A DNA stretch of 64,000 nucleotides from Ornithomonoglobus_A sp034090805 (GTDB lineage Bacteria; Bacillota; Clostridia; UBA1381): assembly GCA_034090805.1 (NCBI GenBank), contig JAXDRV010000138.1, positions 1 through 64,000 of the forward strand, written 5' to 3'. A model generated the notes under the pieces. That model did no database searches. It saw nothing but the letters and a program-made list of their open reading frames with translations, and was not told the DNA's origin. Position numbers and translations under genes: made by a program. Below, in pieces: positions 43,219 through 52,645 of this stretch (its first letter is position 1; each line of letters begins with the position of its first letter).

Positions 43219-44430
43219 ATGGCAAAAATTCAAATGAAAACTCCGCTTGTTGAGATGGACGGAGATGAGATGACAAGAATTATATGGAATATGATTAAGG
43301 ATATACTGCTCAATCCTTACATCGACCTTAAAACGGAATATTATGATTTGGGTCTTGTTCACAGAAACGAAACCGACGACCGTGTTACGTTTGAAAGTGC
43401 GGAAGCAACCAAAAAATACGGAGTTGCCGTTAAATGTGCGACAATCACGCCGAATGCGGCAAGAATGCCCGAATACAACCTCAAGGAAATGTGGAAATCG
43501 CCCAACGGCACGATAAGAGCAATCCTTGACGGAACGGTTTTCAGAACTCCGATACTCGTAAAGGGAATAACACCGTATATCCCCACATGGACAAAGCCGA
43601 TAACGATCGCACGTCACGCCTACGGTGATGTTTACAAGAATGTTGAAATGCGTGTTCCGGCAGGAAGTACGGCGGAGCTTGTATGTACGGACAAGGACGG
43701 AAACGTAACAAAGGAAACAATCCACGAGTTCACGGAGGGTGACGGAATCATACAGGGACTTCATAACCGTGATGATTCGATAGCGTCCTTTGCAAGAGCC
43801 TGCTTCAACTTTGCACTTGATACAAAGCAGGACGTATGGTTTGCGACAAAGGATACAATATCAAAGAAATACGATCACCGCTTTAAGGATATTTTTGCGG
43901 AGATTTTTGAAAATGAGTACAAGGAAAAATTCGACGCTGCGGGCATAGAGTATTTCTATACGCTGATTGACGATGCGGTTGCAAGAGTTATCCGTTCGAA
44001 CGGCGGATATATCTGGGCGTGCAAAAACTATGACGGTGACGTTATGTCGGACATGGTTGCCACAGCCTACGGTTCGCTTGCGATGATGACCTCGGTGCTT
44101 GTTTCGCCGGACGGTATTTATGAATACGAAGCTGCTCACGGCACTGTTCAAAGACATTATTATAAGCATCTTAAAGGCGAAAAGACCTCGACAAATTCCG
44201 TTGCAACGCTGTTTGCATGGACAGGCGCACTCCGCAAAAGAGGAGAGCTTGACGAGCTGCCCGAATTGATGAAATTTGCCGATAACCTTGAAAAGGCAAC
44301 GATAACCACAATAGAGGACGGTGTTATGACAGGCGACCTTGCGGCACTTTCGACGCTTGAAAACAAGCAGACTGTTACCACAGAGGAATTTTTACTTGCG
44401 GTAAACGAAAGACTTCAGAAATTAATGTAA
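43219..44430 (+). CDS. icd: NADP-dependent isocitrate dehydrogenase
   Basis: It oxidises isocitrate to 2-oxoglutarate. The 403-residue product belongs to the homodimeric type found in eukaryotes and some bacteria. Marks are [11 protein letters not shown] near the start, KCATITPN, the SPNGTIR substrate loop, [10 protein letters not shown] and [11 protein letters not shown]. The frame opens at 43201, but ATG 43219 has AAAGGA 9 bases upstream and gives the MAKIQ N-terminus. It stands alone, with its own promoter and terminator. Confidence 0.95.
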   Translation: MAKIQMKTPLVEMDGDEMTRIIWNMIKDILLNPYIDLKTEYYDLGLVHRNETDDRVTFESAEATKKYGVAVKCATITPNAARMPEYNLKEMWKSPNGTIRAILDGTVFRTPILVKGITPYIPTWTKPITIARHAYGDVYKNVEMRVPAGSTAELVCTDKDGNVTKETIHEFTEGDGIIQGLHNRDDSIASFARACFNFALDTKQDVWFATKDTISKKYDHRFKDIFAEIFENEYKEKFDAAGIEYFYTLIDDAVARVIRSNGGYIWACKNYDGDVMSDMVATAYGSLAMMTSVLVSPDGIYEYEAAHGTVQRHYYKHLKGEKTSTNSVATLFAWTGALRKRGELDELPELMKFADNLEKATITTIEDGVMTGDLAALSTLENKQTVTTEEFLLAVNERLQKLM

Positions 44431-44438
44431 AAAATCAA

Positions 44439-44466
44439 GGGACTGCAAAAACGGCAGTCCCTTTTA
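44439..44466. terminator. Terminator between icd and lrgB
   Basis: GGGACTGC pairs with GCAGTCCC (with one extra G) around AAAAAC and ends in TTTT. The complementary strand reads into GATTTTTT, so both convergent genes can use it. Confidence 0.8.
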
Positions 44467-44468
44467 TA

Positions 44469-45161
44469 CTACATTAAATTTGTAAAAAACGACATTGCAA
44501 TAACCGTCATCAAGCCTGTTACCGCAATTGACAGAGAGCTCATTGCTCCCTGTATCTCGCCCATCTCAAGCGCACGCACCGTGCCGAACGCATGGGCACC
44601 CGCTCCCATGGCAACTCCCTGTGCGACAGGCTCATGTATTCTGAAAAGCTTTAATATCAGCTCGCCGAAAATGTTTCCGATAATTCCGGTTATGACTATT
44701 GACGCTATTGTTATTGTCGACATACCGCCGAATTCCTCGCTGAGTCCCATTCCGATTGCCGTTGTTATGGATTTGGGCAGGAGAGTGACGTATTCCTCGT
44801 GACTGAGTTCAAATGCAAGAGCAAGACCGAAAATAAGCGCCATTCCCGATACAACTCCCGAAAGTATGCCGCCTACTATCTCAACGGCGTTGTTTTTCAG
44901 CACCTTTATTTGACGGTAAAGCGGTACGGCCAGCACAACGGTGACGGGTGTAAGAAGATACGACACGTATTTTGCGCCTTCGTTGTATACCTCGTAGCTT
45001 ACGTTGAAGATTTTCAAAAACAGTATAATTGCAATAATCGCAAACGCAAGCGGATTTACCCATTTTATTTTCTTCTTAAGCAGAGCACCGCCCCAATACG
45101 CAAGAAGCGTTGCGGCTCCGCCGAAGAATATATTTCCCGACAGTAATTCGTTCATTCCCAT
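44469..45161 (-). CDS. lrgB: LrgB/CidB-like membrane protein
   Basis: This 230-residue protein has about seven hydrophobic helices and the family segments AVPLYRQ, KSITTAIGM and AQGVAMGAGAHAFGT. It pairs with the holin-like LrgA. The Lrg/Cid pair is linked to murein hydrolase control and, in some bacteria, to pyruvate uptake. No LytSR regulator is adjacent. Confidence 0.92.
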   Translation of the reverse strand: MGMNELLSGNIFFGGAATLLAYWGGALLKKKIKWVNPLAFAIIAIILFLKIFNVSYEVYNEGAKYVSYLLTPVTVVLAVPLYRQIKVLKNNAVEIVGGILSGVVSGMALIFGLALAFELSHEEYVTLLPKSITTAIGMGLSEEFGGMSTITIASIVITGIIGNIFGELILKLFRIHEPVAQGVAMGAGAHAFGTVRALEMGEIQGAMSSLSIAVTGLMTVIAMSFFTNLM

Positions 45162-45176
45162 GACAGTGAACTCCTT

Positions 45177-45542
45177 TTATGATTTTTTCTTTCTTATTTT
45201 TATAAGCAGCTGCGTGACTGTTCCTGTGATGCTGATGATTAAGACGGTTGTCACCGCAATGATAATCAGCGCAGGCAGGAGCATATTTTTCAATGCGTCC
45301 CATGAGGTGATAAGCGCAACTCCGCCGGGGATAAACGCGAGCGGCATAATCTCCAAAAGAAAATCGGAAACAGCCTCCACCTTGTCAAGCTTGATTATTC
45401 CGCAGATAAGTGCAATAAACATAAGTATAAGTCCGTATATGCTTGCGGGAATGGGGAGCGGGATAAAATATTTCAAAAGCTCTCCGAGTGCGCTGATAAG
45501 CAGTATGACGGAAAATTGATAAACGTATTTCAAAAAACTCAT
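45177..45542 (-). CDS. lrgA: CidA/LrgA holin-like protein
   Basis: This 121-residue protein has four hydrophobic helices and the family pattern LGELL near 20 and PIPASIYGLILMF near 29-41. It precedes lrgB by 15 bases in one operon. An extended -10 (TGATATAAT on the minus strand) lies about 30 bases upstream of its start. Confidence 0.92.
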   Translation of the reverse strand: MSFLKYVYQFSVILLISALGELLKYFIPLPIPASIYGLILMFIALICGIIKLDKVEAVSDFLLEIMPLAFIPGGVALITSWDALKNMLLPALIIIAVTTVLIISITGTVTQLLIKIRKKKS

Positions 45543-45683
45543 CTCCTGTTGATATGCTTTTATTATTATTATATCACACCGTTAAAATATTTTAAATAGA
45601 CAAAAATAATATAAATCGGAATAATTTACGAAAAATATGGTTAAAATGCACAATCAAAAATAATTGGGGATTTTTTAAATGGC

Positions 45684-45712
45684 TTGTAATTTCGGATGAG
45701 TTATGGTATAAT
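45684..45712 (+). promoter_or_regulatory. Promoter of the amidase gene
   Basis: TTGTAA (45684-45689), 17-bp spacer, TATAAT (45707-45712), about 40 bases before the amidase start. Confidence 0.7.
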
Positions 45713-45752
45713 CAGCTTAGTAAATCATCGAAAGGGAACGGGAGGAAGGTTT

Positions 45753-47135
45753 ATGACAAAGCAAACGAGAAATATTTTTTTAATTGTATTAGCCGTGCTT
45801 GTGGCAGCGTTTGCCGCAAGGGTTATCTTAAACAGAGATACGGAAAAAAAGGCGGGAGATACGGAAAAACATTTTGTTACACGCAATGGTGATGTAATTT
45901 TCAATTCCGAGGGGCAGGAGATTTTGCAGGGGGTTATGCTGCCGCTTTATGAGGATATAAAGGCATCGGAAACGCTGTATGTATCGGCGGAGGATTTAAA
46001 AAAGGTAAATTTCGGTACGGAGCTTGACGAAAAAAAGCATATCTGTACGATAACGGAAAACGGCGCAGATGCGGCTGACGCTCAGAACGTAACCGTAATT
46101 TCCTCCCTCAATAAAACCTGCTCGTATAAGCTTTACGAAATAGCAATGAACGGAAAGAAAAACGTGGGATATGCTCTTGAAGCGGACGGGAATGTGCTTA
46201 TTCCGCTGCTGTCCTTTACAAAGTCGGATTTGGGAAACATCAGCACAAACCCGTATACCGTCACGTTAAAGGGCTCACAGCAGCCGAAGCATATAAAGGC
46301 GGAGGACGTAAGCATAACGCCGCCGACGGTTGCTCCGGGCGGAGCGGCTCAGCCGGCATCAACGCAAAACACGCAGCAGCCGTCGGGAGGCAAGGGTGTG
46401 ATTGTTCTTGACCCCGGTCACGGTGCATCGTCCGATTCCGATACATATGACAAAGCGGCGTCCGGCTGGGTGTATAATGAGGACAGAGGACAGTGGGGCG
46501 AGTGGCGTCATTGGAAGTCGGGAACGATACGCAGCAACTGCAACGGCAGCGGATGTATAGGACGAGCTCCCGCAGGAGGAGGCTGCTGGTATCCGATAGG
46601 CAACGGCGACCGTGATACGGAGCCGGATATTAATCTGCAAAACTGCCTTGCGGCAAAGCGTTATCTTGAAAGTATGGGATATACCGTCAGAATGACAAGG
46701 GAAAGCAACAGCGAAAATCCGTCCTTCAGCAAGAGAATAGAAAAATGCTATCCGACAGAGGGTGCGCAGACTCCCGATGCAATAGCATATATATGCGTTC
46801 ACTCGAATGCCGGCGGAGGAACGGGCAGCTCGTATATTCAGCTTGACGGAACGTATGACCAGGCGGGAATACCGGACAATTACGTGAGTGCCGGGAACGC
46901 TCTCGGAAAATCCATAAACGACAGAATAACATCGGAAACGGATTTGGGGAATTTCAGCGGCGGCTGTCTTGAGGGAATGTCGGATTTGATACTTTTCTGC
47001 AAGTCGCCGGTTATATGTGCATATATGGAGATCGGATTTTTCGATGACGGCGGCGACCTTGCAATCCTGAAAAGTCAGTCTGACGCAATCGGAAAGGCAA
47101 TAGCAGAGGGAATAAGTGATTATTTCGGAGGGTAA
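45753..47135 (+). CDS. N-acetylmuramoyl-L-alanine amidase, membrane-anchored
   Basis: It cleaves the sugar-peptide bond of peptidoglycan outside the cell. The 460-residue product has an N-terminal signal anchor (8-26). A copper-amine-oxidase-like fold region at about 40-180 precedes a Pro/Gln/Thr linker. The Amidase_3 domain from 215 has zinc ligands H223 (DPGHG), E290 and H350 (VHSNA) and the catalytic E426. Between H223 and E290 there are about 65 residues instead of the usual 20-25, with five Trp and three Cys. ATG 45753 has GGGAGGAAGG upstream. The DNA glycosylase gene follows after 6 bases. Confidence 0.9.
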   Translation: MTKQTRNIFLIVLAVLVAAFAARVILNRDTEKKAGDTEKHFVTRNGDVIFNSEGQEILQGVMLPLYEDIKASETLYVSAEDLKKVNFGTELDEKKHICTITENGADAADAQNVTVISSLNKTCSYKLYEIAMNGKKNVGYALEADGNVLIPLLSFTKSDLGNISTNPYTVTLKGSQQPKHIKAEDVSITPPTVAPGGAAQPASTQNTQQPSGGKGVIVLDPGHGASSDSDTYDKAASGWVYNEDRGQWGEWRHWKSGTIRSNCNGSGCIGRAPAGGGCWYPIGNGDRDTEPDINLQNCLAAKRYLESMGYTVRMTRESNSENPSFSKRIEKCYPTEGAQTPDAIAYICVHSNAGGGTGSSYIQLDGTYDQAGIPDNYVSAGNALGKSINDRITSETDLGNFSGGCLEGMSDLILFCKSPVICAYMEIGFFDDGGDLAILKSQSDAIGKAIAEGISDYFGG

Positions 47136-47141
47136 TGTATT

Positions 47142-47621
47142 TTGGAAATTCATAATATACCGCCTGTTTTTGACGCTGATTCAAAAATACTGATACTCGG
47201 CAGCTTCCCGTCGGTAAAGTCACGTGAACAGCAATTTTTCTACGGACATCCGCAGAACAGATTCTGGAGAGTGCTTGCCGCTGTAACGTGCTGCAAGGTG
47301 CCGCTGAATACGGAGGAAAAGCGGAAATTTCTTATTGAAAACAAGATAGCCGTTTGGGATGTTATCGGACAATGCGATATAACAGGCTCGTCTGACAGCT
47401 CGATAAAAAATGTTGTTCCGAATGATATTTCGGTAATTTTAAACACAGCGCAGATTAAGCAGGTGTTTACAAACGGTGCGGCGGCGCACAGGCTTTATGA
47501 GAAATATATCGGCAGGGACGCTGTAAAGCTGCCGTCAACAAGTCCTGCAAATGCGGCATTTTCGCTTGAAAGGCTGATAAACGAGTGGTCTGTGATAAAG
47601 CCGTATATATTTAACTCTTGA
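47142..47621 (+). CDS. DNA-deoxyinosine glycosylase (UDG superfamily)
   Basis: This 159-residue product has the UDG-fold motif LGSFPSVKSR near 21 and YGHPQNRFW near 34, with LPSTSPANA as motif 2. These match family 6 hypoxanthine-DNA glycosylases, which lack the usual UDG catalytic Asp. It would start base-excision repair of deaminated adenine; activity on uracil or thymine mismatches is also possible. The start is TTG after GGAGGG. Confidence 0.85.
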   Translation: MEIHNIPPVFDADSKILILGSFPSVKSREQQFFYGHPQNRFWRVLAAVTCCKVPLNTEEKRKFLIENKIAVWDVIGQCDITGSSDSSIKNVVPNDISVILNTAQIKQVFTNGAAAHRLYEKYIGRDAVKLPSTSPANAAFSLERLINEWSVIKPYIFNS

Positions 47622-47646
47622 AAAAATGAAAAATATATGATATTAT
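47618..47646 (+). promoter_or_regulatory. Promoter of metY
   Basis: TTGAAA (47618-47623) overlaps the stop codon of the glycosylase gene. A 17-bp spacer leads to TATTAT (47641-47646). There is no room for a SAM riboswitch in the short leader. Confidence 0.65.
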
Positions 47647-47689
47647 AGTAATCAGATAGCTTAAATACTGGAAAGGAGCATAATAACAT

Positions 47690-48955
47690 ATGAAAATAGA
47701 AACAAAATGCGTGCAGTCCGGCTACAAGCCGAAAAACGGAGAGCCGAGAATACTGCCGATATACCAAAGCACAACCTATAAATACGATTCCTCGGAATTT
47801 ATGGGAAAGCTTTTTGACCTTGAGGAGGACGGATATTTTTACACACGTCTTGCAAATCCCACCTGCGGCTGTGTTGAGGAAAAGATAGCGGAGCTTGAAG
47901 GCGGCGTGGGAGCGCTTTTGACCTCGTCGGGACAGGCGGCAACGCTTACGGCGGTTATGAACATAGCCTCTGCCGGTGATCATATAATCTGCTCAAGCGC
48001 AGTGTACGGCGGAACGTTTAATCTGCTCGGAGTAACGCTCAAAAAATTCGGAATTGACGTTACATTTGTAGATCCCGACAGCGATTACGATACGATAAAC
48101 GCCGCATTCCGCAGCGAAACAAAGGCGGTTTTGGGCGAAACAATCGCAAACCCCGCTCTTACGGTGCTTGATATAGAAAAATTCGCAAAGCTGGCGCATG
48201 AGCACGGTGTTCCGCTTATCGTGGACAATACCTTTGCAACGCCGGTGCTTTGCCGTCCGATTGAGTTCGGAGCGGATATAGTTATACATTCAACCTCAAA
48301 ATACCTCGACGGTCATGCTGCGGCTCTCGGCGGAGTTGTTGTGGACAGCGGTAATTTTGACTGGGCGGCAAGCGGCAAATTCCCCGAATTTACCGTTCCC
48401 GACGATTCGTATCACGGAGTGGTGTATACGGAAAAATTCGGACGTGCCGCATTTATAGTAAAGGCAAGAGCACAGCTTATGCGTGACCTCGGCCCCGCAC
48501 CGTCACCGCAGAATGCGTTTTTATTAAATCTCGGAATGGAAACGCTTCATCTGCGTATGCCCCGTCACAGTGAAAATGCGCTTAAGGTAGCGGAATTTTT
48601 GGAAAATGACGAAAGAGTGGAGTGGGTGAATTATCCCGGTCTTGCAAGCAGCAAATACAAGCCGCTTGTTGACAAGTATCTCCCCGGCGGCGCAAGCGGC
48701 GTAATCTCGTTCGGAGTAAAGGGCGGCAGAGAGGCAGCGTGCAAGCTCCTTGATTCACTCAAGCTTGCGGCGATAGTCACGCACGTTGCGGACGCACGCA
48801 CCTGCGCACTGCACCCGGCAAGTACAACTCACCGACAGATGACGGACGAACAGCTTACGGAGTGCGGAGTAAGTCCCGACCTCATCAGACTGAGTGTGGG
48901 CATAGAGAGTGCAGACGATATAATAGAAGATTTAAAACAGGCACTTGACGCCTGA
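47690..48955 (+). CDS. metY: O-acetylhomoserine sulfhydrylase, MetY type
   Basis: A PLP enzyme of the Cys/Met metabolism family that makes homocysteine from O-acetylhomoserine and sulfide. PLP lysine K204 is in STSKYLDGH; the substrate/PLP loop YTRLANPT is near 51-58. The length (421) and internal insertion fit MetY better than cystathionine gamma-synthase or methionine gamma-lyase (about 380-400), but lyase activity cannot be excluded. It stands alone with its own promoter and terminator. Confidence 0.88.
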   Translation: MKIETKCVQSGYKPKNGEPRILPIYQSTTYKYDSSEFMGKLFDLEEDGYFYTRLANPTCGCVEEKIAELEGGVGALLTSSGQAATLTAVMNIASAGDHIICSSAVYGGTFNLLGVTLKKFGIDVTFVDPDSDYDTINAAFRSETKAVLGETIANPALTVLDIEKFAKLAHEHGVPLIVDNTFATPVLCRPIEFGADIVIHSTSKYLDGHAAALGGVVVDSGNFDWAASGKFPEFTVPDDSYHGVVYTEKFGRAAFIVKARAQLMRDLGPAPSPQNAFLLNLGMETLHLRMPRHSENALKVAEFLENDERVEWVNYPGLASSKYKPLVDKYLPGGASGVISFGVKGGREAACKLLDSLKLAAIVTHVADARTCALHPASTTHRQMTDEQLTECGVSPDLIRLSVGIESADDIIEDLKQALDA

Positions 48956-48961
48956 CGGCAA

Positions 48962-48996
48962 GGCTCCGCATTCGATTATATGCGGAGCCGATTTGT
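48962..48996 (+). terminator. Terminator of metY
   Basis: GGCTCCGCAT pairs with ATGCGGAGCC around a short AT loop and is followed by GATTTGTT. Confidence 0.75.
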
Positions 48997-49010
48997 TAAA
49001 AAGGAGATAA

Positions 49011-49118
49011 GTTTGGAAAAAGATAAGCGGCGCATCTTGCCTTCTTTCGGGACTCGGAGTATACACATACGCCGCCGTCTCTCAAGAAGGCAACCTGCTT
49101 GCTTCTCTTTCCCCAAAC
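49011..49118 (+). repeat. Family-1 structured repeat, short form, copy 5
   Basis: The outer arms GTTTGGAAAAAGATAAGC (49011-49028) and GCTTCTCTTTCCCCAAAC (49101-49118) pair. Here the outer base pairs are GTTTGG/CCAAAC, different from every other copy yet still paired. The inner hairpin GCCTTCTTTCGGGAC pairs with GTCTCTCAAGAAGGC around CGGAGTATACACATACGCC. It lies just upstream of addB. Confidence 0.85.
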
Positions 49119-49150
49119 GGGTTTTGTGAAAGGAGTTAATAGTCATAAGC

Positions 49151-52100
49151 ATGATTCGTATTATTACCGGGGGTATAGGCTCCGGGAAAAGTGAAAGATG
49201 CCTTGAGGAAATAGCTGAGATTCACGGCAAAAATCCGAGGGCGAAATGTCTTATGCTTGTAAACGAGCATTATTCGCATGAAACCGAGAAGCTGTTTGTC
49301 GAACGCTTCGGAGGAACGGGACTGAATAATATTGAGGTAACAACCTTCAGGAAGCTGTCGAGGGAGCTTTTGAGCGAGGTGCAGCTGCGCAGCATGACAG
49401 CATCGGGACGTCAGATGCTGCTTTACAGGACAGTCTGCAAATATCTTGAGGAGGAGCCGCAGATAAGCGCCGCACTGCGAAGAACCGTAAAACGCAGCGG
49501 CTTTCTTGACGTGCTTTCGCAGATGATAAACGAAATGAAGCATTATGCAGTCGGAGCGGAGGAGCTGAAGGGTACTGCCGAAGAAATAACGGACAATGCC
49601 GCACTTAAGGAAAAGCTTACTGCGATTGCAAGAATGTACGAGCTGTATTCGGAGATGTTTGACGGACTTGAATACAACGACGGCGAGGATAATCTCGACC
49701 GTCTTGCCGAGGCTGTGGCATATACGGATATTTTTGACGATACATATATGTGGATAGACAAATTCGATGAGCTTTTGCCGCAGCAGATGAGGGTTGTCGA
49801 GGCATTGTATTACAAGGTAAAGCAAATGACGGTCAGCGTGTGTTATCCGGCGGACAGGCTTGAACAGCCGCTTTATGAGGATATTGAAAGAACGCTCAGG
49901 AAAATTGAAATGCTTGATGATAACCGTGAATATTTCGACTGCGGCAGGCATCTTAAGCATATAAAATCTCCGGAGCTGAAATTCCTTGCGGAAAACCGTA
50001 TCGGGACTGCGGTATACGACGGAAAAGCGGAAGGAATAAAGATATTTGAAAGCAGAAGCTCCTACTGTGAGGTTGAGCATGCCGCAGGGCAGATTATAGA
50101 CCTCGTGCGTGAGGAGGGTATGAGATTTCGTGATATAGCCGTTGTATGCGGAAACGAGGAGGAATACGGTTATCTTATCGATACGGTCTTTAATGAGTAT
50201 GAAATTCCGATATTTTCCGACACGAGTACGGTGTTGTCCGACCACCCGATAGCAACGCAGATTTTGTCGGTGTTTGATATGTTTGAAAATGATTTTGACT
50301 ATAATTCGGTATTTGAATATTTAAAGGCGGGATTTATTTACACCGATGAGGGCGGCAGGCTGCAAAATATTTCACGTGATGCAGTGGATGTGTTGGAGAA
50401 TTTTGTGCTGAGATACGGCATACGCGGAGCCGGAAGATGGCTTGATTTATCCGACTGGAGCGGGGGCGAGTCAATATCCGAAATCACCGGCAGCGAAAAA
50501 CGCAGATTTTCCGAATCGGACGAGGCGGCGGAGGCGGAGATGAACAGCCTTAGACGGAGGATAGCTGCGCCGCTTGCCGAATACAGGAACGCAACGAAAG
50601 GCAAAATAAGCTGCCGCAGTCATGCGGAGGCTCTTTTCAAGCTGCTTGAGGACATAAAGCTCTATGACGGACTGAAAAAGGAGATCATGCGCTTTATAAA
50701 AAGCGGCAGTGTAAACGAAGCGGACAGCTTTGAGCATATATGGGAGCTTATTCTTGAGGTGCTTGATCAGCTTGTCGTAACTCTCGGAGCGGTGGAAATG
50801 GATCGTGAGGAGTTTGCAAGGTATGTAAGGGCGGGGATTTCAAAATGCGAAATAAGGATAATCCCGTCCGGCATTGACAGAGTGTATTACGGAACGGCAG
50901 AGAGAAACGCTCCCGCAAATGTAAAAGTGCTGTTCATTATGGGCGCAAACAGCGGGACATTCCCGTCCGAAATCAAAACGGAGGGTTTTCTGTCCGATGC
51001 AGACAGACGGTATATACGAGAAGACGCAAAGCGTCCGCTTACTCTTGCACCCGATACAAGGAGCGGCATGAACAAGCGTCTTTATAACGTTTTCCGAACC
51101 TTGACCGAGGCATCGGAGCGGCTGTATATAAGCTATGCGTCACAGGATATAGACGGCAGACCGACTGCACCGTCAAGGCTTGTTTCAGATATATTAAGGA
51201 GATTTCCGCAGGTGCATATTGAGGACGATGCGGACGAGAGCGTGCAAAAAACCGGCGTATATATAACATCACCCAAGGTGACAGTGCATAAGCTGCTGAA
51301 AAGCAGAGCGGATAACAGCGATAATCCTGTGTGGGAGGCGGTGTATTCGTATTATAAGGAGCGAGGGCTGTATCCGGAGCTTATCAAAATGACGGAAAGC
51401 ACAAGAGAAATAGCGAGGGAGGGAAGATATATTCCCGGGGAGCTTGCGGAGGCACTTTACGGCAGCGGCAAAATAGAATACAGTGCAAGCCGTATCAATG
51501 TGTACGCAAAATGCCCTTACTGCTATTTTCTGAATTACGGACTTGGGCTTAAGGAACGCAGAGTATGGGACATAGGCGCAGACGACATAGGCACTTACGC
51601 ACATTCGATAATCGAGGATTTCTGTCGAGAGGTGGAAAGTGATGCGCAGAGTGCGGAGGAGCGGCACAAAAAATGGGCGGAGCTTACAGAGGAAAAGGAA
51701 AACGAGATTCTCGGACGGTTGTTCGGAGAAGCGGAGGAAAAAATCGAAAAATCGTCCATTGCGCAGCAGAGCAAGGTGCTGCACGTAATGGGGCGAATGA
51801 AGCGAGTGATAAAAAACGCAGTCGGAGTGGTTTCGTCAAGCCTGAGCGAGGGACGGTATACGTCTGTCGGCGAGGAAGTGGAGGTAAAGCTTGACCTTTC
51901 GGATCGTGCGGCAATACGTGGATTTGTCGACCGTATAGACGGCTGTAAGGGCGGCGGCTACATGGGCATACGAATAATAGATTACAAAACCGGTGCGACA
52001 ATGTTTGATTTGGTGAATATCATGAACGGAGTGGATATGCAGATGGTGTTGTATGCTGCGGCGGCGAAGGAGTATTTTTCGGAGCTTGATCCGCTTGAGG

Positions 52101-52645
52101 AATACCGTCTTACCGGGATCTATTATAATCATGTGCGCAGCGATTTTGCAAAACAGGGCGCAAGTGACAGCAGCGAAAAAATGATGAACTCCGCCGCAAA
52201 GGCACGTATGTTTGACGGAATGACATTTCTTGAGGACGAAAATAATTTCAGTGTTCTTTACGATATGGACGAAAAGCTGAAAAACGGAGAAAAGAGTGAT
52301 TTTATCAATGTTTCCTTTAAAAAGGACGGGAATCTTCACTCTAACTGTTCGCAGAGCGTAAAGACGTTCCGCGAGGGTGAGGCTCTTATGGAGCACGTGA
52401 AAAACCGTGTCCGCCGGTATGACAGGGAAATCCGCGGCGACGGAGCAATCATGCGTGCGCCGTATGCCGGCACCGGCGAAAACACAGCCTGTACCTACTG
52501 CGATTATGCTCAGGTGTGCAGCATATTCGGCGAAGCGCAGGAGCGGCGTGCTTTGGGGTCAAAAAAGGAGCTTAAGGATATGTGGAAGGAAATCATGCAC
52601 GAAGGAAATTATTTCGGCATAGCGGAGGACGACAAATGGGAGTAA
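49151..52645 (+). CDS. addB: AddB subunit of the AddAB helicase-nuclease
   Basis: AddAB resects double-strand breaks and recognises Chi. The 1164-residue product has Walker A GGIGSGKS near 7-14. The C-terminal RecB-type nuclease has RIIDYKTG, and the Fe-S cluster cysteines are in CPYC (near 795) and in CTYCDYAQVC near the end. AAAGGAG lies about 15 bases from ATG, longer than normal. It overlaps addA by 10 bases. Confidence 0.95.
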   Translation: MIRIITGGIGSGKSERCLEEIAEIHGKNPRAKCLMLVNEHYSHETEKLFVERFGGTGLNNIEVTTFRKLSRELLSEVQLRSMTASGRQMLLYRTVCKYLEEEPQISAALRRTVKRSGFLDVLSQMINEMKHYAVGAEELKGTAEEITDNAALKEKLTAIARMYELYSEMFDGLEYNDGEDNLDRLAEAVAYTDIFDDTYMWIDKFDELLPQQMRVVEALYYKVKQMTVSVCYPADRLEQPLYEDIERTLRKIEMLDDNREYFDCGRHLKHIKSPELKFLAENRIGTAVYDGKAEGIKIFESRSSYCEVEHAAGQIIDLVREEGMRFRDIAVVCGNEEEYGYLIDTVFNEYEIPIFSDTSTVLSDHPIATQILSVFDMFENDFDYNSVFEYLKAGFIYTDEGGRLQNISRDAVDVLENFVLRYGIRGAGRWLDLSDWSGGESISEITGSEKRRFSESDEAAEAEMNSLRRRIAAPLAEYRNATKGKISCRSHAEALFKLLEDIKLYDGLKKEIMRFIKSGSVNEADSFEHIWELILEVLDQLVVTLGAVEMDREEFARYVRAGISKCEIRIIPSGIDRVYYGTAERNAPANVKVLFIMGANSGTFPSEIKTEGFLSDADRRYIREDAKRPLTLAPDTRSGMNKRLYNVFRTLTEASERLYISYASQDIDGRPTAPSRLVSDILRRFPQVHIEDDADESVQKTGVYITSPKVTVHKLLKSRADNSDNPVWEAVYSYYKERGLYPELIKMTESTREIAREGRYIPGELAEALYGSGKIEYSASRINVYAKCPYCYFLNYGLGLKERRVWDIGADDIGTYAHSIIEDFCREVESDAQSAEERHKKWAELTEEKENEILGRLFGEAEEKIEKSSIAQQSKVLHVMGRMKRVIKNAVGVVSSSLSEGRYTSVGEEVEVKLDLSDRAAIRGFVDRIDGCKGGGYMGIRIIDYKTGATMFDLVNIMNGVDMQMVLYAAAAKEYFSELDPLEEYRLTGIYYNHVRSDFAKQGASDSSEKMMNSAAKARMFDGMTFLEDENNFSVLYDMDEKLKNGEKSDFINVSFKKDGNLHSNCSQSVKTFREGEALMEHVKNRVRRYDREIRGDGAIMRAPYAGTGENTACTYCDYAQVCSIFGEAQERRALGSKKELKDMWKEIMHEGNYFGIAEDDKWE

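Noticed and set aside
47622..47689. SAM riboswitch before metY
   Set aside because: Only about 40 transcribed bases are available, which is too short for any SAM riboswitch class.
49136..50245. Long minus-strand frame of 369 codons opposite addB
   Set aside because: It lies fully opposite a well-identified gene, is rich in Arg, Leu, Cys and His in the manner of antisense frames, and matches no family. Similar frames at 7124-7984, 22286-23224 and 23850-24518 were rejected for the same reason.
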